Below are positions 53,592-62,373 of a DNA stretch of 64,000 bases, in pieces. The notes beneath the pieces were generated by a model, which made no database searches, had not been told where the DNA came from, and was given only the letters and a program-made list of their open reading frames with translations. Every line of letters starts with the position of its first letter. Position 1 is the stretch's first letter. The stretch comes from Bradyrhizobium zhengyangense (GTDB lineage Bacteria; Pseudomonadota; Alphaproteobacteria; Rhizobiales; Xanthobacteraceae). Where the stretch lies: the NCBI RefSeq assembly GCF_022012435.1, contig NZ_JAKLUA010000024.1:29134-93133 (forward strand). The letters are read 5' to 3'. The position numbers and the translations under genes were made by a program.

Positions 53592-54533
53592 TCATTCTGC
53601 AGCCGAGGCGCGCATTGTGCGATACATCTCGTCTGCTGCGGCGCGCCTCGCCATGCCGGGAATGACCCCTAGCTTTGTGCAGACCAGGGCACCGCAGCAC
53701 ACCCCGAAGCGCGCGGCCTCGATCACATCCCGCCCTTCCGCCAGAGCCACGGCGAAGCCGGAATTGAACGCGTCGCCAGCACCCGTCGTGTCCACTACGT
53801 CGACCACTGCAGCCGGAATGGTGGTATCGACCTTGTCGGTGACGATCAGTACACCACGGTCGCCAAGCGTCACGATCACGTTGGCGGCCCCGCGCTTGCG
53901 CAACAGATCGACCAGCTCGCGCGAGGGCCGCGGATCATCCGGGCGCAGACCGAGCAGGATGCGAAGTTCGCTTTCATTCGGCGTCAGGAAATCGACCAAC
54001 GGGAAGATTTCATCCGGCAGCGGTGCGGCCGGCGCCGGATTGAGAATGGTTTTCTTACCGTATTTGCGACCGAGCTCCATCGCCCGCATAGCCACCTCGA
54101 CCGGCGGCTCCAGGACCGCCATGACGAGGTCGCTCTCGCGAATGCGGCTCTCGGCGCGATCGACAAAAGCCGGATCCATGGCGTTTGTGGCGCCATAATC
54201 CATGATAATGAAGTTCTCGCCTCGCTCATTGAGGATGATGAAGCCAACCGCCGTCGGCTTCTCGGTGATCTGCTTGACATGCGCCGTATCGACGCCCTCG
54301 GCCTTGTACAGATCAATGCCAATATCTGCGAATTGGTCTTTGCCGATGATCGCAACCAGCGACGAGTCCGCCCCGAGCCGCGCAGTGGCAACAGCCTGAT
54401 TCGAACCTTTTCCGCCCGGGCCCATATCGAAACTGCTGCCTAACATCGTGACCCCGAAGACCGGGATGTTCGGAGCGCGAATGGTCAGTCCTACGGCGAA
54501 GCTGCCGACGACGGTAATTCTCGGTTTACTCAT
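53592..54533 (-). CDS. PfkB-family carbohydrate kinase (copy 2)
   Basis: The 313-residue ribokinase-type kinase has MSKPRITVVGSFAVGL at the N-terminus, DMGPGGKGSNQAVATARLGAD (about 37-57, PfkB signature 1) and VVDVVDTTGAGDAFNSGFAVALAEG (about 243-267, signature 2 with the Asp base), followed by the normal C-terminus. The ATG at 54533 has GGGGAGGAATTG upstream. It is first in the minus-strand operon and is divergent from the AraC regulator at 54749. It probably phosphorylates the sugar or polyol that the locus processes. It is related to 20905, but the surroundings differ, so the substrate may differ too. Confidence 0.9.
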   Translation of the reverse strand: MSKPRITVVGSFAVGLTIRAPNIPVFGVTMLGSSFDMGPGGKGSNQAVATARLGADSSLVAIIGKDQFADIGIDLYKAEGVDTAHVKQITEKPTAVGFIILNERGENFIIMDYGATNAMDPAFVDRAESRIRESDLVMAVLEPPVEVAMRAMELGRKYGKKTILNPAPAAPLPDEIFPLVDFLTPNESELRILLGLRPDDPRPSRELVDLLRKRGAANVIVTLGDRGVLIVTDKVDTTIPAAVVDVVDTTGAGDAFNSGFAVALAEGRDVIEAARFGVCCGALVCTKLGVIPGMARRAAADEMYRTMRASAAE

Positions 54534-54748
54534 CAATTCCTCCCCTGAAAGTGCCTGAGATCAAGGCGTGGCGTGGAATGCCTCCACCACGTCGCCACAA
54601 GGGCCCTGCGCGCGGTGGCGCAGTTTCGTGGGCCGTGAGCATCGGCACCGGTCCTCCCTGAGCTCCCTCAGCGATCTCTATGGATACAAAACGTGCATCC
54701 GGGAGCCTGATCACGAGCTCATTTGTTAGTCATTGACATCGAGCCTAG
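54534..54748. promoter_or_regulatory. Divergent promoter region, kinase and AraC genes
   Basis: This 215-base spacer includes a perfect small hairpin CTGAG-CTCC-CTCAG at 54658-54671. No riboswitch consensus or palindromic AraC half-sites could be picked out with confidence. Confidence 0.35.
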
Positions 54749-55657
54749 ATGCAGAAAGCCCCAGCGGGAATGGACAAAGCACGCTTCAATTTATATAAAA
54801 CGCGCATGGCCGGCTTGCCGCAGCGCACACTTTTTCCTGAGAGCCATCAGTACGTCCTCCCTGATGCTGCCTGGACCCGATGCGCCTTTACGGTACTTAG
54901 GGCGGGCAAGGCCATCACCGCACGTGATCATCACATCGCTCGAGACAATTATCCGGGCCAGGACATTCTATACTGCTCCGCTGGGCGCGGCTTTGTAGTC
55001 AGCGAAGGCAGGACATCGACTGTTGAGCGCGGTCAGTTGATCTGGATTGCCAACGAAACGTCGCATGCGCACTGGCCGGATGAAAATGATCCCTGGACTG
55101 TTCTGTGGGTGCGGATCGACGGGCCCGACTGTGCGGCCATTCGGCGAAAGGTGTTCGGCACCGGAGCAACGCTAGCAACGATATCAGTGCCGAACGAGAT
55201 CGAACGGTGGTTCGCAAGACTATTTGATGTCTTGCGCGCCAGGGATGATAACGTCGATTTGGCACTTAACTGCCTCGTGGCGGAACTGCTTCACCTCATC
55301 GCAGCACCTTCCTCGAAGCACGGTGAATCCCGTCTCCCGGCCCCATTGCGAGCCATCATTTTAAAGATGCGGCAGTCCCCGGAGCGATCCTGGCACGCCG
55401 ATGAACTCGCCTCGGTCACTGGCCTCAGCGCCGCACAGACGCGGCGGCTATTTCAAGGGCATCTGCAGATCAGCCCAAGGCGCTTGTTGATTCGAGAGCG
55501 GATCATGATGGCGCAAAAGCTGCTCTTGGAAAGTGACGCTGGGCTCGGCGCAATCGCCGAACGCTGCGGTTTTTGTGACGTCTATCACTTCAGCCGTGAA
55601 TTTAAGCGCAGCACTGGCACCAGTCCCAGCACCTGGCGGCGAGCTGAGGGAAGATAA
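54749..55657 (+). CDS. AraC-family transcriptional regulator
   Basis: The 302-residue protein has an N-terminal cupin-like effector domain (about 30-170: DILYCSAGRGFVVSEGRTSTVERGQLIWIANETSHAHWPD) and a C-terminal AraC DNA-binding domain with two helix-turn-helix units, HADELASVTGLSAAQTRRLFQGHLQISPRRLLI (about 212-244) and GLGAIAERCGFCDVYHFSREFKRSTGTSPSTWRR (about 265-298). The second carries the AraC signature (F-x-x-F-K-R-x-x-G-x-S-P). It is divergent from the kinase at 54533 and so probably regulates catabolic locus 2 in answer to a sugar or polyol. A start at 54770 (MDKARFN) is an alternative. Confidence 0.87.
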   Translation: MQKAPAGMDKARFNLYKTRMAGLPQRTLFPESHQYVLPDAAWTRCAFTVLRAGKAITARDHHIARDNYPGQDILYCSAGRGFVVSEGRTSTVERGQLIWIANETSHAHWPDENDPWTVLWVRIDGPDCAAIRRKVFGTGATLATISVPNEIERWFARLFDVLRARDDNVDLALNCLVAELLHLIAAPSSKHGESRLPAPLRAIILKMRQSPERSWHADELASVTGLSAAQTRRLFQGHLQISPRRLLIRERIMMAQKLLLESDAGLGAIAERCGFCDVYHFSREFKRSTGTSPSTWRRAEGR

Positions 55658-56085
55658 GCCGGTGTATCAGGGCTGCGTCGTATACGCGGCGATCAAGGGC
55701 TCGAAGCAGCGACTTCACGTCGCTGCCCCTGATCCTCTGCGAACACTTCTGAACTCGGTCCGTACTTGTTGAGTTCGCGCCAATTCTTTTGCGGCCCCAT
55801 CACCAATTTGGTGTGGACCCGGACGGGGTGGCGAAGGTACTGCTGGCTCGCAATGAGAACATAATGACCGACAAGCTGCATAGAGGAGGCGAGCTTGCAA
55901 AAAACGTTGCGCTCCGCTGACAAGCAGCGACCTCAACAAGATCGTGGATGAGCGCGCAGTCGGAAGCATGAACGAACGGATCAAAAATGCAGTGCATATG
56001 CAAGAGGTTTCCTTATATCAGATGGTAAGGCCAACCCACTCTTATCGCTTCCGGTCGCCATTTCTCCGCTGAAGAGGCGTTCATC
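55658..56085. other. 430-base spacer, no gene assigned
   Basis: A minus-strand frame (about 55693-55923) reads QLVGHYVLIASQQYL and NWRELNKYGPS, which looks protein-like, but I do not recognise it and there is no clear start. It could be part of a decayed gene. Confidence 0.3.
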
Positions 56086-56463
56086 GTGAACAACGACAAA
56101 GTTGTGCTGGATGTGCGTGCCTTCTTGGAAGCTTGGGCGCGAGCGTTCAACTCTGGCAAGCCGGAGTATCTTGTTGCGTTATACGCAGATGATGCCTTGC
56201 TTCACGGTACGTCTAGTTCCACGCTCTACATCGGTGTCGCAGAAATACGCACCTACTTCCATGGCACCGCAAGGGTAAAATTTGACGTATGTCATTGCGT
56301 CAGCTTGGCGGCTGACATTGTTATGGCCGTCGGAAATTATGTCTTTTCTGAAACGCGGCATGATCTGCAAGTGGCGACACCCGCCCGATTTACGTTTGTG
56401 CTGCGCCGTCATGATGCCTCCTGGAAGATTTTACACCATCATTCATCTACCACCCCCCTTTAG
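56086..56463 (+). CDS. NTF2-like (SnoaL/DUF4440-type) protein
   Basis: The 125-residue protein starts at the GTG at 56086. It has the NTF2-like fold pattern: VRAFLEAWARAFNSGKPEYLVALYADDALLHG (alpha helices then first strands, about 10-41), IGVAEIRTYFHG (about 49-60), VGNYVFSET and RFTFVLRRHDASWKILHHHSSTTP (last strands, about 98-121). Proteins of this fold act as small isomerases, hydrolases or ligand-binding subunits in the cytoplasm. It stands alone in its neighbourhood, about 440 bases before the amidase. The DxxWKIxxHHxS ending is typical of SgcJ/EcaC-like members. The function is not known. Confidence 0.65.
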   Translation: MNNDKVVLDVRAFLEAWARAFNSGKPEYLVALYADDALLHGTSSSTLYIGVAEIRTYFHGTARVKFDVCHCVSLAADIVMAVGNYVFSETRHDLQVATPARFTFVLRRHDASWKILHHHSSTTPL

Positions 56464-56905
56464 GTGGATTAAGGTGGTGGCGAATGCGCGTACGATCGTG
56501 AGCTTGGCGCGCGGCAGTTCGCGCCAGTTAGGGGAAGCGCGTGATCGCCGAAATTGGCTGGTTGTTACTTTGAAATGCTTAGGCCTCTGATGTAATCCGC
56601 TGCATTGTCAGATCCGTGCCATATTTCAACTCTAAGGTGACGAGACCGGTTCACTTGTCGCCTTACCAGCCCGTCAAAAAGACCTAAGGGCTCAAAGACA
56701 AGCCGGCGAGGCAGGACAGATCGGCGAAACGCCTGCACTGGCAGACGCATTCAGCGTCGTTTTACCCAATATTACCCAACTTGCGTTGCGCACCTTCTGG
56801 GGCCGAGCGCCCTGCTGCGCTTTACCTACGGCTAATCTGATAAGCGGCCACGACAGAAGAACGCCGCGTGTCCCAATGACGGGATCAACCTTTCAGGAGA
56901 GCCGC
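56464..56905. promoter_or_regulatory. Promoter region of the amidase operon
   Basis: This 440-base spacer has no supported gene. It holds the direct repeat TTACCCAATA/TTACCCAACT (56762-56779 core), 127-144 bases before the amidase start, matching 17490-17507 in 17 of 18 bases. Bases 56771-56801 also resemble 34283-34313. AGGAG lies 5-6 bases before the GTG start at 56906. Confidence 0.45.
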
Positions 56906-58420
56906 GTGTCAGTTTCCCTTCCGACTCCCACCCAGCTTCTCGAAGTTGCCAAGCAGTGTGGTCTTTCGTTGACCGACGAAGATGTCGCCTCGTTCCGCGG
57001 TTTGATGCGGGGCTCGCTGGACGCATACAATCTCGTTGCCGCGATGCCCGACGAGTTGCCCGTGGTCAAATATCCGCGGACGCCCGGCTATCGGCCATCG
57101 CCAGACGAAAACACTCGCAATGCTTGGTACCGCAAAACCAACATCAAAGGCGCCGGCAGCGGAAAACTGAAAGGCAAGACCGTTGCCTTGAAGGACAACA
57201 TTATGTTGGCCGGAGTGCCTATGATGAATGGCTCGGCCACCCTCGAAGGCTACGTACCCGATTTTGACGCCACCATCGTTACACGCATGCTTGATGCTGG
57301 CGCCGAAATTGTGGGCAAGGTTCACTGCGAAGCCTTCTGTCTCTCTGGCGGCAGCCACACCAACGCGACTGGCCCGGTCCACAATCCACACAAGATGGGC
57401 TATTCGGCCGGCGGTTCTTCCTCCGGAAGCGGGGTTGTGGTCGCACTACGCGAGGTCGACATTGCGATCGGCGGCGATCAGGGCGGTTCGATCCGAATGC
57501 CATCCTCATTCTGCGGCACGTACGGTATGAAGCCGACTTGGGGTCTCGTTCCCTATACAGGAATAATGCCGATTGAGATCTTTATCGACCACACCGGGCC
57601 GATTACGGCAACGGTGGCCGACAACGCCCTGCTACTCGAGGTGATCGCCGGCGACGACGGCTACGATTCGCGCATCAAGGCTCCGAAGGTGGATGAATAC
57701 ACCAAGGCCTTGGGTGCGGGCATCAAAGGGATGAAGATTGGTATCCTCAAGGAGGGCTTCGAGCAGCCGTCCGCAGAAGCTGCCGTGAACGAAAGCGTGC
57801 GTGAGGCCGCAAAGCGCTTCAAAGATCTCGGCGCGACCGTAGAGATCGTCTCGATTCCGATGCACCTTCTAGGCGCGGCGATCTGGACCCCCATCGGAAC
57901 TGAGGGGGCTGTCCAGACCATGATGTTCGGTGACGGCTATGGTCTCAGCCGAGGCGATCTTTATCCAACCTCCCTGATGGATTTCCATCGCGGGTGGCGG
58001 CAGAAGGCGGACTCATTGTCCGAGACTAACAAGCTGTTTATGTTGTGGGGGACCTATATCAACAACACCTTCGGGTCCAGGTTTTACGGCAAGGCGCTCA
58101 ACATCTCCCGCCGCCTCGCTACGGCATATGACAAAGCTCTCGAGAGCTATGATCTCCTCCTCATGCCGACGACGCCGATGAAGGCAACCCCGCTGCCGCC
58201 ATCCAATGCCAGTCGCGAGGACTACTTCACGCGCGCGATTGAGATGTTCACCAACACCGCGCCATTCGACATTACGCATCATCCAGCTATGTCGCTGCCC
58301 TGCGGAATGGTCGACGGCCTGCCAGTGGGCCTAATGCTGGTCGGTCGCCACTTCGAGGAATCCACCATCTACCGCGCCGCCCATGCCTTCGAACAGATAG
58401 GCGACTGGAAGAAGATGTGA
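56906..58420 (+). CDS. Amidase-signature family amidase
   Basis: The 504-residue enzyme hydrolyses an amide to acid and ammonia. It starts at the GTG at 56906 (AGGAG 5-6 bases upstream; MSVSLPTPTQLLEVAKQCG). The Ser-cisSer-Lys triad is visible: Lys in KGKTVALKDNIMLAGVPMMNGS (about 86-107), the cis-Ser in YSAGGSSSGSGVVVAL (about 170-185) and the nucleophile Ser in AIGGDQGGSIRMPSSFCGTYGMKP (about 190-213). Length fits. It is first in an operon with a LivHMGF-type importer whose binding protein resembles amide/urea receptors, so the import and hydrolysis of an amide as nitrogen source is likely. The exact amide is not known; indole-3-acetamide hydrolases are in this family but nothing here singles it out. 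Confidence 0.85.
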   Translation: MSVSLPTPTQLLEVAKQCGLSLTDEDVASFRGLMRGSLDAYNLVAAMPDELPVVKYPRTPGYRPSPDENTRNAWYRKTNIKGAGSGKLKGKTVALKDNIMLAGVPMMNGSATLEGYVPDFDATIVTRMLDAGAEIVGKVHCEAFCLSGGSHTNATGPVHNPHKMGYSAGGSSSGSGVVVALREVDIAIGGDQGGSIRMPSSFCGTYGMKPTWGLVPYTGIMPIEIFIDHTGPITATVADNALLLEVIAGDDGYDSRIKAPKVDEYTKALGAGIKGMKIGILKEGFEQPSAEAAVNESVREAAKRFKDLGATVEIVSIPMHLLGAAIWTPIGTEGAVQTMMFGDGYGLSRGDLYPTSLMDFHRGWRQKADSLSETNKLFMLWGTYINNTFGSRFYGKALNISRRLATAYDKALESYDLLLMPTTPMKATPLPPSNASREDYFTRAIEMFTNTAPFDITHHPAMSLPCGMVDGLPVGLMLVGRHFEESTIYRAAHAFEQIGDWKKM

Positions 58421-58453
58421 GGCCGAGACGATAGTGCGACTGGATCGCGGCAT

Positions 58454-59311
58454 ATGACTAGTGCATTCATGGCGGCATTCGAGATCCTGAGCTTCGGTGC
58501 GATTATCGTGTTGATCGTGCTTGGGCTAGGAATCATCGCGAGCATGATGGGCATCTTCAACTTTGCCCAGGGTGAGTTCGTCCTGCTCGGCGCTTATATT
58601 ACTTATCTCGCCTATAGTCATGGTCTCCCGGTTTGGCTCGGTATGGCGGCGGCACCGATCTTAGTCGGATTGCTGGGTTTCGTACTCGAAGCGCTCATCA
58701 TCCGCCGCTTCTATGCCGCACCGATCGTTGCAATGCTCGGCACCTATGCGCTCGGTCTTATCATCCGGGAGTCTGTGCGGGGCCTAATTGGCGGGTTTTA
58801 TCTGACGGTTCCGGAGCCTATCGGTGGATCCATAGATATCGCCACGATACACATCTCAGCTTGGCGCTTTACGATTCTCGTGATCACGGCTTTGGTGATG
58901 GGGGGCTGCTTTCTGCTCCTGTCCCGCACAAGCTTCGGCTTGCGCGTTCGGGCGACCCTGGAAAATCCGGCGCTAGCGCGCGCCTCCGGGGTTTCGACGA
59001 ATTTCATCTATGGCACCACCTTTGCCTTCGGCGCAGCTTTGGCCGGGCTCGCCGGGGCGCTTATCGTGCCGGTGTTCGATCTGTTTGCAGATCTCGGAAT
59101 TCGCTTTCTGATCCAGGGATTTGTCGCCGTCATGCTTGGCGGTGTCGGCTCCTTTATGGGCCCAGTGGCAGGAGCCGGTATCATCGGCGCTCTCAGCGCG
59201 GCGCTGCCCTGGGTTATCCCTCCGGTCCTCGCCGATGTGCTCGTCTTCTTGCTTGCCATTGTTTTCATCAAGTGTCGGCCGCAAGGCCTCATCGCGCAAG
59301 GGGGAGTGTAG
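58454..59311 (+). CDS. Branched-chain/amide ABC importer permease (LivH-like)
   Basis: The 285-residue membrane permease has eight hydrophobic spans and the LivH/UrtB motif MGIFNFAQGEFVLLGAYITYLAY (about 31-53, N-F-A-Q-G). The loop FGLRVRATLENPALARASGVSTNFIYG (about 163-189) is the ATPase contact. It follows the amidase by 34 bases. With LivM-like 60546 it forms the pore. Family members import branched-chain amino acids, urea or short-chain amides; the amidase points to an amide. Confidence 0.88.
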   Translation: MTSAFMAAFEILSFGAIIVLIVLGLGIIASMMGIFNFAQGEFVLLGAYITYLAYSHGLPVWLGMAAAPILVGLLGFVLEALIIRRFYAAPIVAMLGTYALGLIIRESVRGLIGGFYLTVPEPIGGSIDIATIHISAWRFTILVITALVMGGCFLLLSRTSFGLRVRATLENPALARASGVSTNFIYGTTFAFGAALAGLAGALIVPVFDLFADLGIRFLIQGFVAVMLGGVGSFMGPVAGAGIIGALSAALPWVIPPVLADVLVFLLAIVFIKCRPQGLIAQGGV

Positions 59312-59315
59312 TCAT

Positions 59316-60536
59316 ATGGCTGTTGATCGACTCAATTTCACACGCCGTCGTTTCCTTTCGAACTTTGCCTTCACGGCCGGTGCAATCGCCACAGGAGCGA
59401 GTAGCTGGGTGATCCGTCCCGACTGGGCCAATGCGGCCGAAGGTCCCATCAAGGTCGGCATCGCGATCGATCTGACCGGCCCGATCGGCTTTGCCGGAAA
59501 GGCGGATGCCAACGTCGCCAAAATGGTCATCAAGGAGATCAACAATTCAGGTGGTCTTTTGGGCCGGCCGATCGAGCTGTACATCGAAGACACCGCCTCC
59601 AATGAATCGGTCGCTGTAGGCAACGTGCGCAAGCTGATCCAGCGGGACAAGGTGGACATGGTCCTAGGCGGCCTCGCGAGCTCAATGCGCAATGCGATCA
59701 AGGATGTGATCGTTTCTCGGGGCAAGACGCTCTATATCTATCCGCAATTTTATGAAGGGGGGGAATGCACGCCATACCTGTTCTGCAGCGGCGCCACACC
59801 GGCGCAGCAATGCGACACATTTATCCCGTGGCTGATCAAGAACGGCGGCAAGAGATTTGCCCTTCCAGGTTCCAACTACATTTGGCCGCGTAACCTGAAT
59901 GCATATGCTCGCAAGTTAATCGAAGCCAATGGCGGCGAGGTCGTGTTCGAGGAGTATTATCCTTTAGACCAAGTGGATTTCTCCGCCACTGTCCACGCGA
60001 TCATGTCCAACAAGGCCGACACCGTCTTTAACACCGTTATTCCACCCGGCGTCGGTCCTTTGTTCAAACAGCTCTATGAAGCGGGCTATCTGAAGAACGG
60101 CGGACGGCTTGCTGCCGTCAACGAGGACGAGAATTATCTCAGCCTCCATCCGGTCAATGAGATGGAAGGGCTTGCGAGTTGTCTCGATTATTACAAAGCC
60201 GTCGCCAAAGATGACCCGGTCTCCGCCAGAATTCAGGCTGCCTATGATAAGGACTATCCAGGCGATTCTCTATTTGCCGCGAGCAGTGCCGCTCCCAGTA
60301 CATATCGCGGGCTGAAACTTTGGGAAGCTGCCGTCAAAGAGGCCGGAAAGGTCGATCGCGAGTCGGTTGCTGCGACGCTCGATCACGCAAAGATCGCGGA
60401 GGGTCCGGGCGGCCCCGCCGAGATGGTGCCGGGCAAGCGGCACTGTAAGATGAACATGTACACGGCCGTGTGCAAGAGCGGGGTTTTTCAAGTCGTGCAA
60501 CGCAGCAATGGGCTTGTCGATCCCGGGCAATGTTGA
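59316..60536 (+). CDS. Amide/branched-chain-amino-acid-type binding protein (Tat)
   Basis: The 406-residue periplasmic binding protein (type-I fold, Peripla_BP_6/5) starts at 59316, 4 bases after the permease stop. The signal FTRRRFLSNFAFTAGAIATG (about 8-27) has a twin-arginine motif, suggesting folded export through Tat, with cleavage near WANAAEG. The mature part has IKVGIAIDLTGPIGFAGKA, VDMVLGGLASSMRNAI, IYPQFYEGGECTPYLFCSGATPAQQ (the amide/urea-receptor-like segment) and SNKADTVFNTVIPPGVGPLFKQLYEAG. It is the specificity component of the importer. A Tat rather than Sec signal is uncommon but known in this family in alphaproteobacteria. Confidence 0.85.
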   Translation: MAVDRLNFTRRRFLSNFAFTAGAIATGASSWVIRPDWANAAEGPIKVGIAIDLTGPIGFAGKADANVAKMVIKEINNSGGLLGRPIELYIEDTASNESVAVGNVRKLIQRDKVDMVLGGLASSMRNAIKDVIVSRGKTLYIYPQFYEGGECTPYLFCSGATPAQQCDTFIPWLIKNGGKRFALPGSNYIWPRNLNAYARKLIEANGGEVVFEEYYPLDQVDFSATVHAIMSNKADTVFNTVIPPGVGPLFKQLYEAGYLKNGGRLAAVNEDENYLSLHPVNEMEGLASCLDYYKAVAKDDPVSARIQAAYDKDYPGDSLFAASSAAPSTYRGLKLWEAAVKEAGKVDRESVAATLDHAKIAEGPGGPAEMVPGKRHCKMNMYTAVCKSGVFQVVQRSNGLVDPGQC

Positions 60537-60545
60537 CGAATCACT

Positions 60546-61652
60546 GTGAAAGCGACAAGCGCGGTAGAGAGGCCATCGGTGCCCACGCTAGAAGTGAATT
60601 GTGCGACGGCTGACATGGCTGAAATCGCCTTTGCAGGACAGGTCAGTCGTGCACGACGTGTCCTGCTCATCATCGAAGGACTAGTGCTGATTGGAGCACT
60701 AGTCCTTCCGGTGATGCTTCACGACTATCTTACGGTGTTTGCCACTCGCGTTGTGATCCTGGCGCTCTTCGCTCTCTCGTTCGATCTGGTCTGGGGCTAT
60801 GCCGGAATCATGAGCTTTGGGCAGGCCCTCTTCTTCGGCTCCGCAGGCTACGGCGTTGCGCTGCTTGCGCGCGACCTCGATATCACCTCAATCCTTTTGG
60901 TACTGCCGGCGGGCACGCTGATTGGCCTCGTATTCGCGCTGCTACTTGGTGGGTTCCTCCTACTCGGACGGCATCCGGCCAGCATGATCTTCGTTTCGCT
61001 CGGTACGCTCACCGGTGCCTATGCGGCGGATCGCCTCGCGCGTGGCTGGTACTATCTCGGCGGCCAGAACGGCATTCCCTCGATTCCGCCGATGACGCTC
61101 GGCTCCTACGAATTATCGGAAGGGTCGAACTTTTACTATCTGGCACTAGGGCTTCTTGTCATCGTCTACGTTGCATGCCGTTTCCTGGTGCGCTCGCAGT
61201 TCGGTCTTGCACTCGCAGGCCTCCGCGAGAACGAGCAACGCATTGCCTTTTTCGGCTACCGGACACAGCATCTAAAAGCCATAGTGTTCGCGATCGGTGG
61301 CGCCATCGCAGGCCTGAGCGGCAGCCTCTATGCCTTCCACGAGGGTTTTGTGTGGCCCAATATGATTGGCGTTGTCGTCTCCACGCAAGTCGTGCTCTAC
61401 GTTCTGTTCGGCGGTTCCGGCACGCTGATCGGTGCGGTGATCGGTACGGCGATTGTCGAAGGTCTCTCCTTCTGGCTGTCGGACAATTACCGCGATATCT
61501 GGCCGATCATCCTGGGCGTGCTCCTGCTCCTGGTAATCCTTTTTCGGCCGCTTGGGCTTATCAGCCTGGTGTTGACGGAGCGCGAGCGGGTAGGCAGTTT
61601 CGCCGCCAAAGCGCAAGACAAGAAGAGGGCGCAGCATCATGCCGCTTCTTGA
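60546..61652 (+). CDS. Branched-chain/amide ABC importer permease (LivM-like)
   Basis: The 368-residue permease starts at the GTG at 60546. An N-terminal cytoplasmic stretch of about 38 residues precedes the first span. LivM motifs are ALFALSFDLVWGYAGIMSFGQALFFGSAGYG (about 74-104), RSQFGLALAGLRENEQRIAFFGYRTQHLKAIVFAIGGAIAGLSGSLYAFHEGFVWP and YRDIWPIILGVLLLLVILFRPLG near the end. It is 9 bases after the binding protein gene and overlaps the LivG-like gene by 14 bases. It is the second half of the pore. Confidence 0.88.
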   Translation: MKATSAVERPSVPTLEVNCATADMAEIAFAGQVSRARRVLLIIEGLVLIGALVLPVMLHDYLTVFATRVVILALFALSFDLVWGYAGIMSFGQALFFGSAGYGVALLARDLDITSILLVLPAGTLIGLVFALLLGGFLLLGRHPASMIFVSLGTLTGAYAADRLARGWYYLGGQNGIPSIPPMTLGSYELSEGSNFYYLALGLLVIVYVACRFLVRSQFGLALAGLRENEQRIAFFGYRTQHLKAIVFAIGGAIAGLSGSLYAFHEGFVWPNMIGVVVSTQVVLYVLFGGSGTLIGAVIGTAIVEGLSFWLSDNYRDIWPIILGVLLLLVILFRPLGLISLVLTERERVGSFAAKAQDKKRAQHHAAS

Positions 61653-62373
61653 AGCTGCAGGCATTCGAAAGATCTTCGGCAAGCTCACGGCAGTCGACGG
61701 TGCGGCGCTCACCGTCCGCGAGAACGAGTTCCACGGGTTGATCGGGCCGAACGGCTCGGGGAAAAGCACGCTGATGAAGTGCATCGCGGGGGCGGAGGTA
61801 CCGACGCAAGGCAAAGTCCGATTCATCAACACTGATATTACCACATTCACCCCCACCGAGCGCGCGCGCGCTGGCATGAGCCTGAAGTTCCAAATCACAT
61901 CGGTTCTGCCATCCCTCACCCTCTACGACAACATCCTCCTTGCCCTGCAGGGGCACTGCTCTCTTTTTGATCTTGTGTTCTCGCGCAGCCGCAGACAGCT
62001 GCACGACCAGGTCATGATGATGCTCACCCAGTTTCGTCTTGCCGATCGTGCGTTCGATGCAGCAGCAGCGCTATCCCATGGCCAGCAGCAATGGCTGGAG
62101 ATTGCGATGGCGCTCGCGGGAAAACCCCGGCTCCTGCTGCTGGACGAGCCTACCGGAGGCATGAGCCTGGAGGAGCGTCGCGTCACTGGCGAACTGTTGC
62201 GACCAATAAAGGAGCACTGCTCCCTCGTTATCGTCGAGCACGATCTCGATTTCATCCGCGACATTTGCGACCGCCTCACCGTCCTCGACCAGGGCCGTGT
62301 GCTGGCGACAGGAAGCGTCGCTGAGATCCAGGCTGACAAAAGTGTCCAGGAGATCTATTTGCGCCGTGCTTGA
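61639..62373 (+). CDS. Branched-chain/amide ABC importer ATPase (LivG-like)
   Basis: The 244-residue ATPase has Walker A GPNGSGKSTLM (about 36-46), the LivG-specific MSLKFQITSVLPSLTLYDNILLA (about 80-102), signature LSHGQQQWLEIAMALAG (about 146-162), Walker B RLLLLDEPTGGMS and the H-loop VIVEHDLDFIRDI. Signature variants with QQQ in place of QQR occur in the family. The start overlaps the LivM-like gene by 14 bases, and its end overlaps the LivF-like start (GTG at 62366) by 8. Confidence 0.9.
   Translation: MPLLEAAGIRKIFGKLTAVDGAALTVRENEFHGLIGPNGSGKSTLMKCIAGAEVPTQGKVRFINTDITTFTPTERARAGMSLKFQITSVLPSLTLYDNILLALQGHCSLFDLVFSRSRRQLHDQVMMMLTQFRLADRAFDAAAALSHGQQQWLEIAMALAGKPRLLLLDEPTGGMSLEERRVTGELLRPIKEHCSLVIVEHDLDFIRDICDRLTVLDQGRVLATGSVAEIQADKSVQEIYLRRA

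Noticed and set aside
54540..54748. A riboswitch upstream of the PfkB kinase
   Set aside because: Only a small hairpin is visible; no known riboswitch consensus could be matched.
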